Of a DNA stretch of 64,000 nt, positions 23,325 to 34,900 are shown piece by piece. Made by a program: the position numbers and the translations under genes. The stretch is from Edaphochlamys debaryana (Eukaryota; Chlorophyta; Chlorophyceae; Chlamydomonadales). The DNA is taken from contig JAEHOE010000109.1 in NCBI GenBank assembly GCA_016858145.1, forward strand, positions 248,001 to 312,000. Direction: 5' to 3'. Positions within the stretch are counted from its first letter, which is position 1. Every line of letters begins with the position of its first letter. Under the pieces are notes generated by a model. It did no database searches. It was not told the DNA's origin and was given only the letters and a program-made list of their open reading frames with translations.

Positions 23325-23744
23325 CGCGTCCCTGATAGCCCTGGAGCTGAAGAACCGCTGGCACAGGTGCGTTGGGGGCAGCCGGAGTTGGTCAGGACAA
23401 GTTCCGCCGGCTAACCTGCACCGACTCGCACACCGTTCGGCTCCACCTCGATTGCACCAGCTTCTTGACGAGCCCTGGCTCCCTTGCGCCCCTCTGTCTA
23501 CAGCACTATCCGAGCTAAGACGGGGCGGCGGTCGGCGCTGCTGTTCGCTTACGTGCGGTAAGCGGGTGCGAAACTGGCCAGCGTACTGAGCTTCTTCTGC
23601 ACCGCGTGCCCTCTCTGCGTGCACCACCCACCACACCTGTCGTAATGGTCAGGCGGCCAGCAGGCCGTGCGACAGAAGCCGCACTGTTGCCTGTCTTTCT
23701 GTCGGTCACCGGGCTCTTCCCACCCACTCCGCCGCCCCACGCAG
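23325..23744 (+). other. Probable 5' UTR exon and 5' UTR intron of the unknown gene at 23758
   Basis: A strong donor (gtgcg|gtaagc) at 23558 and an acceptor (ccacgcag) ending at 23744 bracket a 187-bp intron that ends 13 bases before the proposed ATG. The upstream frame (ending ...CSLTCG) does not join the downstream reading frame, so the exon is taken as untranslated. The block is duplicated in inverted orientation at 29724-30143, where the donor is also kept. Confidence 0.5.
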
Positions 23745-23757
23745 GAACCTGGCCGCT

Positions 23758-26700
23758 ATGGCCGGGCCGCCGCCGCCAGGAGCACCGCTGCCCGCTCCCG
23801 GCACCCCGCCTGTGACGCCCGATGATCCGGAGCTGCGCAAGGCCGCTCTGCAGGTGCGCGTGGGGTTGGGGTGTGCGAAGACTCCATGGCACGAGCTGCG
23901 TGACAGGAAGCCCTTGCTTGGTGCTGGTCTTTGTCTGCGCATGAATGCAAGCGCCTTGACCGCCCGTCGGCGCTCATGCGGGCATGACGGCCCGCAATCA
24001 CATCCCCGTCCCGTTTGTGACTCGCACCGTCGCTCCGCCTGTGACTGGCACCGCCGCTCCTAACCCCCACACCCACCCATCCACCCGCCCCACGACCCAG
24101 ATGGCACTTCGACAGCTGGCGGCGGGAGAGCTTCTGGCTCCGGCCGCAGCGCTCCCAGCCGCTCTGGAGGAGGCGTTCGGGGACGGAATGCTGGATCGCC
24201 TCGAGCCGGACTCCGGACCCGGGTCCGGGTCCGGGCTGGGACCGGCCTCCGCTTCCGGCCCGGGTCCGGGGTCGGGCAACCTCTCGGCCAGCCTCTCAGC
24301 CTTTCTGGCGGCTGGCCCGGGCAGCGCAGGCCCCACGGTACCTTTGGGCGGGAGGGCTCACGCCTCGACTGGCGGCATGGTCGGAGGGGCCCCGGCGCGT
24401 GGCCTGGCCGCGCCGGCGGGGGCGTTCAGCGACAGCGCCCGTTTCAGTGGCGACGGCGGCCCGGCTGCGCGGCAGCTGGCCTGGGCCCAGCAGGAGCGAG
24501 CGGCGCTGCTGGCGGGCCGTTCAGGTGCGTGGGGGGCCTGGTGGGAGGACCTCGTAAGCTCAGGCAGCCTGAGGGGCATCCGTGGCCGTGGAACATGGCG
24601 GGGACTAGCTGCACTCTGCTGCGCGGCAGTGTGGGCCACAACGCTCTGCCACAGTGTCCAAGGCTCGACGAGGGCGAGTACCGCCTGTGCCCCATGCCAA
24701 GTCTCTCTCTCGCCGCCGCAATTCCTTCTCACGCAGGCCCCCCCGCGTTCCAGCGGCGCTCCAACGGCGAGTTCCGTGGCTCTGCGCCCGACCTCTTCGC
24801 CGCCGGGGGCCCTCACGGCCACCCAGGGGCTGGGGCGGGCCCCACGCACGGCCGCCAGGGCGCCATCGTGATCGACGACGGCAGCCGCAGCACCCACAGC
24901 AACAGCAGCGGCAGTGCGGGCCACACCAGCGAGCCGCTGGCCCAGGCCTCCAGCGCCGCCTCCCGTCCCCAGCAGCCGCACTGGGGCCGCGCCGGAGACC
25001 GAGCAGGAGCTCCAGACGGCCCCTCGGCGGCAGCCGCCGTTGCGGCTGTGGCCGCTGCTGCCGCCACCGCCGTCAACGCTGCGGGGTCGCCCGATGCTCC
25101 CGGAGAGCGCCGCAAGCGGCGACTCGCCTACGGACCCGGCGCCCCCAACGGGTGTGACAATGCGCCGCCGGAGAACGGCTCGATGTACGACAGCATTCTC
25201 GACAGCGGATCATACGATGTACGTTACGATGGAGCTGTTGGCGGCACGTCGGGCCGACGCGAGAGCTATCCCGGCAGCCAGGGCCCTTTCAGCGGTCCGT
25301 TCTCTAACCGCAGCGAGCTCGGGCCCCCCTCGGGCCCACAGCTGCTCGCTCGGGGCCCACCCTCGCATCGCTCCCAGTCCGACTACCCAGACCACCAAGG
25401 CCCCGGCGCCAACCGCCCCAACCACCTTCACAACGCGCAGCAAAGGCACCCTGCTGCCCCAGGCGGCCGCCCCCAACACGCCGCAGCCAACCCCGGCCCC
25501 GGGCCCGGGCCTACATTGGCTGCCTCGTCCGGCCTCCTCTCTCCGCCGGCCCAGCCCCCGGCCTCCAAGTCCCTTGCTCCGCTAGTGCTCGGCCCGGCAT
25601 GGGTTGGCACGGGCAACCCAGCTTCCACCAAGTGGCGCTCGGGGCTCGACTCGGGCGCTAACGGCACCGCACCGGACGAGGGGGGCCGGCGGGAGTGGGA
25701 CGACGAGGGCCCTGGTGCGGGCCCGGTCCTCGCCAAGGCGCCACGCCTCGCCTCCTTCACGCGCAGCCCGGCTGCGGCGCTGGCGGGCAAGCTGGCCTGG
25801 GAGGAGGGCCGCGGCGCGGCCGCCCTGCGGGAGGACGGACCCGAGTCAGACGGGCCCCACTCGGCGCCCGTCGGTTCCTCGGGGGCTGCGGCGCTAGCCG
25901 GCGGTGCGGGTGTGGCTGCCAACGGCCGCTGGCCCGAGGGTCGGCTTGACCTTGCCCTGGGCGGCGCCGACGGGCCCCAGTCCGTTCCTGATGGTTCCTC
26001 GGGGCCGGCTCGCTTCGGCCCGGGCCGCGACGGCCGTGTGCCGCCACCCCCCGCCATGGAGCTGAACACAGGGCCACGCCGCGGGCCCCTGCAGGCGCCC
26101 GCTCCGCCGTCCAACGAAGGGCCGGCGCCGTTTGGCATTGCCCGTGCACAGGAGGAGCTGCGCGGCTACGGCTACGGGCAGGGTTACGGGCACGTGCGCG
26201 GCTTCGAGCCCGGCTACGGGCAAGCCTACGGCCAAGTTTACGATCAGAGTTTCGGTTACGACCAGGCGTACGACGGCGAGCCGATGGACGAGCAGCATGA
26301 CGACCCCATGGCGGACGATCGCGCGGCGCTGGAGGAGCTGGCGCGGCAGTTGGAGCAGGAGCGTGCCGTACACCTGGAGAAGCTGGCGGAGCTGCAGCGC
26401 CAGCGCATGGCCGCCGCGGCGGCGGCGCAGGCCGCGGGCCGTCCCGTCCTTGGCGGCACAGGCACCGGTCACCGCCCCGACGCCCTGCACGCCATCGCTG
26501 CCGGCGGCCGGCCCGGCAACACCGCCGCCGCCCCGCGCCAGGCTGCCGCTCAGCAGGTCGCGGCTCAGCACGCTCAGCAGCAGCAGCAGGCGCGCCGCCA
26601 GGGCTCGCACGAGCTGCCACATGGCGTGTCGTACGACAGCGGCGCCATCGGGGCCAAGATCCACATGCAACTCAACGTTGGCGCGCAGGGCCGCCGCGGC

Positions 26701-27330
26701 AGCGGCTACTCCGATGCCACCGACGGCAGCGGCGACGGACCCAACGGCTCCATCCATGCCGCCTCCTCGCCGCTGCCTCGCTCGCCCAGCCGCTTCGCGG
26801 CCGCGCAGCCGGCCGCCGCCGGCCGGCTGCAGCTGCAGGCCCGGGAGTCGGCGCGCACGGGCCCGGGCCCGGCTCTGGACCGCACGTCGGCGCCAGGGCG
26901 AATCCGCGACGGCGATGACGGGGGGCGGCAGCAGGACACGGAGGCCCTGCTGGCAGCAGCCGAGGCCCTGAGGCGCCTCGGCACCGCGCCGCCGCCTCAG
27001 CAGCAGCCGTCTCGCCAGCAGGCTCACCCTCAACAGCAGCAGCAGCCGCAGAGGCTGCTGCAGCGCCCGTCGCTTCCTGCGGGGCAGCAACCTCCTCATC
27101 CTCAGCAGCAGCAGCAGCGGCCGCCGTCACACCCGACGGCCGGTGTGCCCCGCTTCCAACGCGACTCGATCGACGCCGACACGCCGGGCCGCGGGCGGGG
27201 CCTGGAAGACCCACTGCTGCAGGAGCGTCTGTCGCACCTGGCCCTGGGCGCCCCTGAGGTGCCGCTACAGCGCAACCTGCCGGCTGAGGCCTTCATGCTC
27301 AACGGCAAGCCCTGGAAGGTGAAGCGCTGA
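23758..27330 (+). CDS. Low-complexity protein of unknown function with a short coiled coil
   Basis: Exons: 23758-23853, 24101-24524, 24737-27330 (about 1037 residues), all GT-AG with consistent phases. The start (gccgctATGG) follows a 5' UTR acceptor directly. The N-terminus begins MAGPPPPGAPLPAPG and has a short helical, Leu/Ala-rich part (PELRKAALQMALRQLAAGE). Most of the rest is Gly/Ala/Pro/Ser-rich. A charged region near codons 26290-26420 (DDRAALEELARQLEQERAVH) looks like a coiled coil, and Gly/Tyr-rich and poly-Gln tracts flank it. The C-terminus, AFMLNGKPWKVKR, is basic and less repetitive. I recognise no family. The frame stays open for 2.6 kb with no stop, and the splice sites are good, so a real gene is likely; its function is unknown. 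Confidence 0.68.
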
Positions 27331-29309
27331 TGAGATGGATGGGGCCCTGGAGCGTGGGGCGCTGAGGCCCTGGAACCCTGGCGACATTGCGTTGAGGCGT
27401 CCGGCCCGCTCGGGAGCCGTGTGGCGCACGCATGCCTGCCGGGGATTGAGAAACTTGGCGAGGCGCGCGGTGGCATTGGCACCTGGCCGCAATGCGCCGT
27501 GCGGGTTTATTGGATAAGCGATTGACGCAGCTGGCACGCAAAAGGGATGTAGGGGCGCAGGCGTGGCGCGTGTGACGAGCCGCAACTTGATAGGGGACAT
27601 GGTCGGAGCGTATACCACCAAGAGCGGCGGGGGGTGCGGGCCCGGGGACCATCTGCAGTCTCCGGCGCATGGCACCGGGGTACTACGCACATGCTGCTTG
27701 GGTTGACCAGCGTGGTAGTGGCCGCGCGATCAGGGCTACTACCAAGTTTGAAAGAGCGGGCGCCGGCAGCAAGTGCGGCGGGCCGAGTAAAAGTTACTTA
27801 TGTACCGCCGCCTGGTCGGAGGGCGGAGGCAGGAGTCAGGAGGCGACTGCAGCGTTGCAGGGGCTGGATGGAGCGGGTGGAGGGCAACGTTTGAGATTAC
27901 GGCAGCCCTTGTGACGGCCAACACTGCTATCGCAAAGTGTACTCGCTGCATGCAAGGCGAGCTTGGGTGCGGCGGCACGAGTTTGCGCCTACATTCACGC
28001 CTTGTAGTTTCGGGTTCTCGGTCACGTTTTGGCGGCTACGTGGCGACGGTGATCGCGTCAGGTCCCTAGTCGAAGTAGCGTTCAGCGTCCCTCGTGTGGC
28101 AAGTCTTCGCTCCTCTACATCCGCATAAGCCCCCATCCGTTCTTTAGGTGTGCATCTCCTCATTTACTGCAGCGTCCCCCTCCCTTAGCTGGCCGCTTCT
28201 TTCGGCCGCTCCACACTCACTTTGGTTAAAGGCCTCTGACTTGCCAGTGAGTCTGCACCTCTTCAAACAATCCGCCCCACTCATCCCTGTGTTTCACGCA
28301 TATCTTGGTATCCGTTACGGTTGAGTCGGCTTGGAATGGGCCCTGCACGTGCACGCGCTTACGGGCTGGCAGGCAGGTCTTCTGCCTCCGGGGGCTGTCA
28401 TGCTGCCTATTGGGTGGCGGGCATACGTTCGGAACAAGCTTTTACAGGGTTGTGCGTGGGTATTATGGAGCGTGGCAGAGGCCACGTCGACCTGGATTGC
28501 GAGTGGAAGGCGTAGAGCAGGCGCGGTATGGAAAGACAGAGGCTTGGAGCTGCGACTCCGGCCTCTCTGGGGTGGACGAACGCAGCAATGCCTCCGCAAG
28601 TGTCGGTTGGTACTGTTTTACATCTCACATTGGACGCGGGTGGCGTTTGCGTGGAGGGCCAAAGGGCAACCGTTGACGGTGACGGAACCGGCATGGAGGG
28701 CGCTATGCAGATGTAGAAGCAAGGCGTTGGGGCCGGCGGGAACAGGGCCGTCGGATGGATTTGGGATTGTGGATTGAGGGCCCCAACCTGGGGCGAATAA
28801 GAAAGGGGCGTTGGGGGTTGTTCATCCGTCTGCTTGCATAGGAATTGAGAGCTTGCAGCGAAGGCCTCAAGCCGAAGGCCAGAATTGGTAGCGCTCTTTT
28901 GACACGATGTTGCTCTCGACCTTATGCCAGCGCTGAGTGGCAGGATGATGTCTTCACCTGGCGGCTGTCGCCTATAGCTTGTCATGACCTGGCGATGCGG
29001 GGAGTCACGGTCCAAAGTCCGTGTTGTTCCAGGCCTGCTGTGCGGGCGCTTGGGAACTACAATTCCCTTCGGGCAACGTCATCTCATGCCCCCCCGACAT
29101 GCCGGTACTTCATTGTAACTGCCTGTGGGCGCAATCTCACAGACCGGAAGGTTCTGCGGGTCCTGTACGACGGTGGATCACAGCCATTCGCGAGCGTCAA
29201 CGCAGCCCAATCCATCGGAGTGGAGGGCGGTGGCCATAGCCCCCATGTCAGTCTCAACCCGCGCTGTGGACGAAAGTAAATTGGGTGAGCCCCAAAAGCA
29301 GCACAGCAC
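27331..29309. other. Intergenic: 3' UTR of the unknown gene and unannotated sequence
   Basis: No convincing exon on either strand. Open frames of 100-200 codons exist (for example minus strand 28407-29015) but have no recognisable motif and no supporting splice sites. The first TGTAA after the gene at 23758 is at about 29115, so its 3' end is unclear. Confidence 0.4.
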
Positions 29310-30143
29310 AGCCTGGCGCCGCCGGGTCCATATGCGAGCCACCAGCGCTCTCCGGGAGCATCGGGCAACCACGCAACGTTAACGGCGATGGCGGCAGCAG
29401 CAGTAGCCGCAGCTCCAACGGCGGCTGCCGCCGAGGGGCCGTCTGGAGCTCCTGCTCGGTCTCCGGCGCGGCCCCAGTGCGGCTGCTGGGGACGGGAGGC
29501 GGCGCTGGAGGCCTGGGCCAGCGGCTCGCTGGTGTGGCCCGCACTGCCGCTGCTGTTGCTGTGGGTGCTGCGGCTGCCGTCGTCGATCACGATGGCGCCC
29601 TGGCGGCCGTGCGTGGGGCCCGCCCCAGCCCCTGGGTGGCCGTGAGGGCCCCCGGCGGCGAAGAGGTCGGGCGCAGAGCCACGGAACTCGCCGTTGGAGC
29701 GCCGCTGGAACGCGGGGGAGCCTGTGTGGGGCGGTGGAGTGGGTGGGAGGAGCCCGGTGACCGACAGACGGGCGCAACGGTGTAGCATATGTTTTGTCGC
29801 ACGGCCTGCTGGCCGCCTGACCATTACGACAGGTGTGGTGGGTGGTGCACGCAGAGAAGGCACGCGGTGCAGAGCAAGCTCAGCACGCTGGCCAGTTTCG
29901 TGCCCGCTTACCGCACGTAAGCGAACAGCAGAGCCGACCGCCGCCCCGTCTTAGCTCGGATAGTGCTGTAGACAGAGGGGCGCAAGGGAGCCAGGGCTCG
30001 TCAAGAAGCTGGTGCACTCGAGGTGGAGCCGAACGGTGTGCGAGTCGGTGCAGGTCAGCCGGCCGACCTTGTCCTGACCAACTCCGGCTGCCCCCAACGC
30101 ACCTGTGCCAGCGGTTCTTCAGCTCCAAGGCTATCAGGGAAGC
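29310..30143 (-). pseudogene. Inverted, internally deleted copy of the 5' half of the gene at 23758
   Basis: The reverse complement matches 23325-23744 joined directly to 24737-25147. The two blocks total 831 bp against 834 bp here. The coding exon 23758-23853, its following intron and the exon 24101-24524 are missing. The join falls where two acceptors share cacgcagg, so intronic sequence ending in CAG runs straight into the third coding exon. The copy has scattered substitutions and loses similarity after the GERR region. It lacks the start codon exon and the last two thirds of the gene. Confidence 0.85.
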
Positions 30144-31991
30144 TGAAGTAGGGAACGCGAGGGAACGTAGGGAACGAGAGCTACATGCAGTAGGCTAGTG
30201 TCGCCCAGCCAAGGCGCAGGCTCGCCAAGAAAACTGGCACAAGACACAAACACCCCCCTTGCGCCCTGCTGACCCCAACAACCCCTAGCCCTGGGCTTCC
30301 ATGCTTTGCCAAGGAACCAAGCCCAGTCGGTCAGCTGCTCCTCGCCTTGAGGCTCAGCAGCCACCGTGCACCGGGGCCCGGGTTCCTCAGTGCAACCACC
30401 CACTATCATCACAGCGCCCGCCTCGCAAGCAACGGAGGCAGCAACGGGAGCGCCGCAGGACAACCATCCGCGCCTGCCAGTGACAGCACAGCACGTGTGG
30501 GTGGCCACCGAAGTCCTCTTTGGCCCCATACACTTCCCAACCAACTCTGCCCTTCATTTAACAATGCCGGTATTCGCCTGGCAAGAACGCTTCAACCCCC
30601 GCGCCGGGCAGCAGCCCTCGTTACGGAGCCTCAAGCATAAAGCGCCATGTGTGGACCATTCTACTGCGAATGCATCCCCCTACTGCAAAGCACCAGGACC
30701 CCGCAAGTCAAGGATCAAGATGTCTTCAAAACACATGGCCGCGGCATAACAGTTCATAGCTTTGTTAACCCATGTTTCCTGCGGCATGAATGTCAAGATG
30801 AGGCCCAGACACTGGGCAATAGACCGGGTACGAGGAGTACCTGATGACGCGTCACACGTGCGGCATGACTGCCTGCCACGGTGCAAAGGCGGAGAGCAGG
30901 GTCCGCCCGGCTCGTGCACGGCGACAGCCCAGCGCGCTGCGCCCGAGCAGTCAGGGCCTTTGGTAATCCCATCCAAAAGAAGATCCCCTAGCTAAAGCAG
31001 ACGGGGCTGACGTACAACGGCCACCCATGCCAAGGACGACTTGTTCAGATGAGTGCCATACGTGACGACCGCGTCAGCGTCTCCACCATGCACAGCCACG
31101 CGCTGCAACATAATGCCACAACACTGCGACGGATCAAAAAGAACCTCAACGGACTCATCAGCACCAGGTCCTCGTGTAGCTGCTTAGGTAAGACAATAAA
31201 GCACAGACCGCCTCACACCCACATGCCATCAAAATCTTCCCATCACGTCCCTCTTCTCCTGGTGCTCTCGCGGGTGCTCCCTCTCGCAAATCGGGGCAAT
31301 GGCGACCCCTGGATGCCAGTTCCCATGAACTACCATACATACAGATTATCGGAGAAAGCGGAGGCCAAGGCTCCTCGCTTTGATGAATCCCCGCCCTGTG
31401 AGCTTCGTCGCTGGGACCCGGGCCCTCAGCAGCCCTGCCCTGCCCTGCCTAGAGGCTGGGCCGCAGCACTGCGGATGCATCGGGCATCACTCCACGAACC
31501 GCAGCTGTTCTTCAGATGAAAGCAGGATCGCAAGTTGACATCCCCCCGTACGTCATCCCCAGTGCAGCCGGTTGTGGCCCCAGCTACCCCACAGTCTTCT
31601 GTCACTGCGCTCTGCTACCCAAAACCCGATCCTGGCTTCGTCCTCTACGGCCTATGCAGCTACTCCACGTTCGTTCTGCCTCCCCAAGCCTCGACCCGCC
31701 AGCGCCCCTTGGCGGGCGTCCGTGCAAGCCCGGGGGCAGCATGCCGCGTGTGCAGAACGCAGGCCGGGGCGCGGGGGCCAGCGGCTCCAAAACCCCGTGC
31801 AATCGGCCGCATCCGCCCGAATCAAGGTCCCTGGGCTGACCGTCGATCACCCGAGCCTTGACGGCAACGACGGCCAAGACCCAAAGGCTTGAAAGCTCAA
31901 ATGCTTTGACGGCTGCGTGACGCACAGTTATGCCAGGTTGCAATGACGAGGCGTCATGGGTGCTGGTGCGCGAGCGCCCTGGTTGCGCGCA
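30144..31991. other. Intergenic region between the inverted copy and Myb-like gene A
   Basis: No gene-like frame seen. The part near 31991 should contain the 3' UTR of the minus-strand Myb-like gene; no minus-strand TGTAA was found between 30000 and 31991. Confidence 0.4.
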
Positions 31992-34900
31992 CTACTGCCA
32001 CCCATGACTCATGCCTCCCTGGTTCTCGTCTGCCCAGGCCCCCACCCGCGCCTGCGTGCCAAACCTCGACGGGGCCAGGGCGGGGGGGCCTGGCCAGGGC
32101 CCGGACGGGCCCGAGGGGGTCCCGCCACTGCTCTGACTAACGCTGCTGGCGTTGCCAGAGTTGGCGTTGGTCAGGGTATGGGTACTGACGTGCGGTGGCA
32201 TGGCGCCGTCGCGGTAGCCCCGCATGCCCTCGCCCACTACCAGGTGACTCAGCATTGCCGCGTCAGCGTCGTCCCCGTACTGCCTGTACGGAGAACAGGC
32301 GGCAGGGACGCACGTGGTGAGCGGCAGGATGCGAGTGAAAGGCGGCAGGAAGGTACAACGGATTAGGCAGCAGGCTGGACGCGCAGCAGCGAGGTACAGC
32401 GGACTAGCTCTCCGTGCCTGCTGACAGGAACTAGGTCCAGGGGCTAAGACGACGGCCGACACGTGAACGCCCTCTCACACAGCATACCTGTACGACTCAG
32501 ACGGACTGTCGTACAGCTGACGCGGCCGTTGTGAGGGGCGCTGCATCTCGGGCGCTGGAGGAGCGCCGAGCAACTGCTCCCCCTCGGCCAGCGACAGCAT
32601 GCGGGGCGCAGCGGCATGACTCATGTCGTACTGCCGTGCCACGTCGTACTGGGCGCTGTCGCACCGTACAGCGTCGACAAATCCCGCAGACCGCGACTCA
32701 AGCCGCTGCTGTAGGAACATGAGCGGCTCCGAGTGGGACGAGTACGACGGATTGCGGCTGAGATCAGGGCCGCCAGCGGCGTCGGCGAGCATGTGATGCA
32801 CGCGGCGGCGCCGCTGGCGGTCCGCCGCCGCCGCCGCCCCGGCGGCGGAAGCAGGCTGCGCCGCCGCGGGCCCTCCGCTGTAGTAGGACGGCTCAGAGGC
32901 AGGCGGCTGCGAGCGCACGCCGCCGTCGCTACCATCACACGATCCCAGGAGCATGCGGGATAGTGGCACCGATGCCCGTTTCTGTCGGCTGCCGCTACCG
33001 CTTCCCCCCGACTGCAGCGGCAGCGGCAGCGGCTGCGAGCGGTACTGCGGGTCCGCGGCATCCGCATTACAGGCGGCGCCGCCAGGGGAGGGCAGCCACC
33101 AGGCGCCGCCGTCGGGCCCTGCGCCGCCGCCGCCGCCGCCGGCCGCCATGCCATGTGGGTCGGGCTCGTCCCCCAGCTCCCGACGCGCGCTGTAGCTCCG
33201 CTTCAGACCCGACAGGTCTCCGCCGCCGCCCACTGACGCTGAGGCCATGAGGAACCGCGGCATGGGCTCTGACGGCATCAGCGGCTCGAGCGGCGTGGGC
33301 GCTAGCAGGTGGTTGTGCGGCGCGGAGGCGGCGCCGGCGCCGCCAGAAGTGCGGGCGGTGAGACTGGCGAGGTCCACCGGTGCAAAACGGCCGCCGTCGA
33401 GCTGCAGCGGCTGGCTGTGGCCGCTGGGCGCGCCGTGGCTTAGGCTGGAGAAGTTCAACGGCGCTGCGTCGGCGGGGGCCGCAGGGCCGCAGATGTAGGG
33501 GTCAAAGCCGCCGCCAGCGCTGAGCCCCGCTGGGCCGTTGAAGCCGCCGCCGCTGTAGCCGCCGCTGTTGGTGCCGCCGCCACCGCCGCCGCCAGCGCCC
33601 GAGCGATCGCCTAGGGCCTCGCGGACCGACACGGCTTGGCCGGCGTGTGCGGCCGCGGCCTGACGTGCCCGGCGCAGGAGGGCAGCGTTGTCTTGCTGCC
33701 GCTCGTGTTGCTGCCGGGCCAACTGCTCTTGCAGCCACTGTTGCTGCGGGTAAGCGCCGCCACCGCCGCCGCCACAGCCGCCACCGCTGTCGCTGTGGTA
33801 CTGCGAGCGCGGGTGCGGCGGCTGTTGGTGCTGGTGCTGGTGTTGCGATGGCCGAGGCGTGGGCGTGGGAGGCGAGGGCTGGTACGGGAGGCCCGACAGC
33901 CGACGCAGCTCCAAGCTGGGGTGCTGGGAGGAGGGGTCCCGGGCCTCGCAGCCGCTGAAGCTCTGGCTGTAGCTCCGGGCCTGGCCTGCACCCCGCCCCT
34001 GCCCCTGCCCCTGCCCGCCGTTCCAGGAGCGCTGGTACGGCAGCGAGGGCGGCTGCGGCAGGCTGTGTTGCTGCCAGAGCTCACCCGGAGAGGCCGCGCC
34101 GCCGCTGTCCTGGCGGCCCCACTGTGGCCCCGAGCCTCCTGCGCCCCCCTGCTCTGCCCCCGACCCCGACCACGCCCGTGCGCCGGTCCCCGCCTCCACG
34201 CCCGCCCAGGCCGGCGCGCGCAGGGACTCCGAACCGCGCTGGCCAAGGCCCCAAGAGGCCTCAGTCGCGTTGCGTCCAGCGTCTCCGTAGGAGTGGCGGT
34301 GCGGAAGCGGCCAGCCGCGCTGCGGCAAGCTGGGGGCGGGCCCAGGGCCCGGGGGCTGGGCGCCGCCGCTGCGCCAAGGGGGGGTAACGGCAACGGCCCC
34401 GGGCCGGTTGGGGGGCGGCTGCGAGCCTGCGGTGGCAGGGCGGAGGGACAGCTCGGGAGTCATGACTCAGGATGTAGGCATGTGGGTATATTTAGGGTTT
34501 AAGGGCATGGCCGGGGCAGGCACAGCCGCTGACGAATGCGCAGCACGGCCCGGCCGCGGCAGGCTCAGCACGAGGCGGTCGTACAAGCGTGCGGTGCATG
34601 CGACGCAGGCAGAGCACGTACGGTGCTAGGAGAGCACGTGCAGCTTCGCAGCACCCACCCGGCGCGTGAGCCGGCAGGTCGCAGCACAGGAGCGCAGCGA
34701 TGGCCTCGTCAAGCTCGTCCACCGCCGCCGCCGCCGCCGCCATCATGGCGGGCGACATCTCCTCGTCATCAGCGCCGTACACGCCGTACACAACGCCGCC
34801 ATCGGGATCCAGGTACCCGTCGGCCACGGCGCCCAAGGGGTACGCGCCGCTACGGCTGGCACGGCCACCGTCCCGGCTCATCGCCCCGCCGCCGCCACCG

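Noticed and set aside
24813..27214. Several long minus-strand frames opposite the unknown gene at 23758-27330
   Set aside because: All lie under one long + frame with good splice sites and no stop for 2.6 kb. The minus frames are Arg/Ala-rich shadows typical of high GC.
32475..32488. Stop of Myb-like gene A at 32475
   Set aside because: The frame reaches a clear donor (TACAG|GTATGC) just before that stop. A phase-matched exon (32283-31992) with non-repetitive sequence follows.
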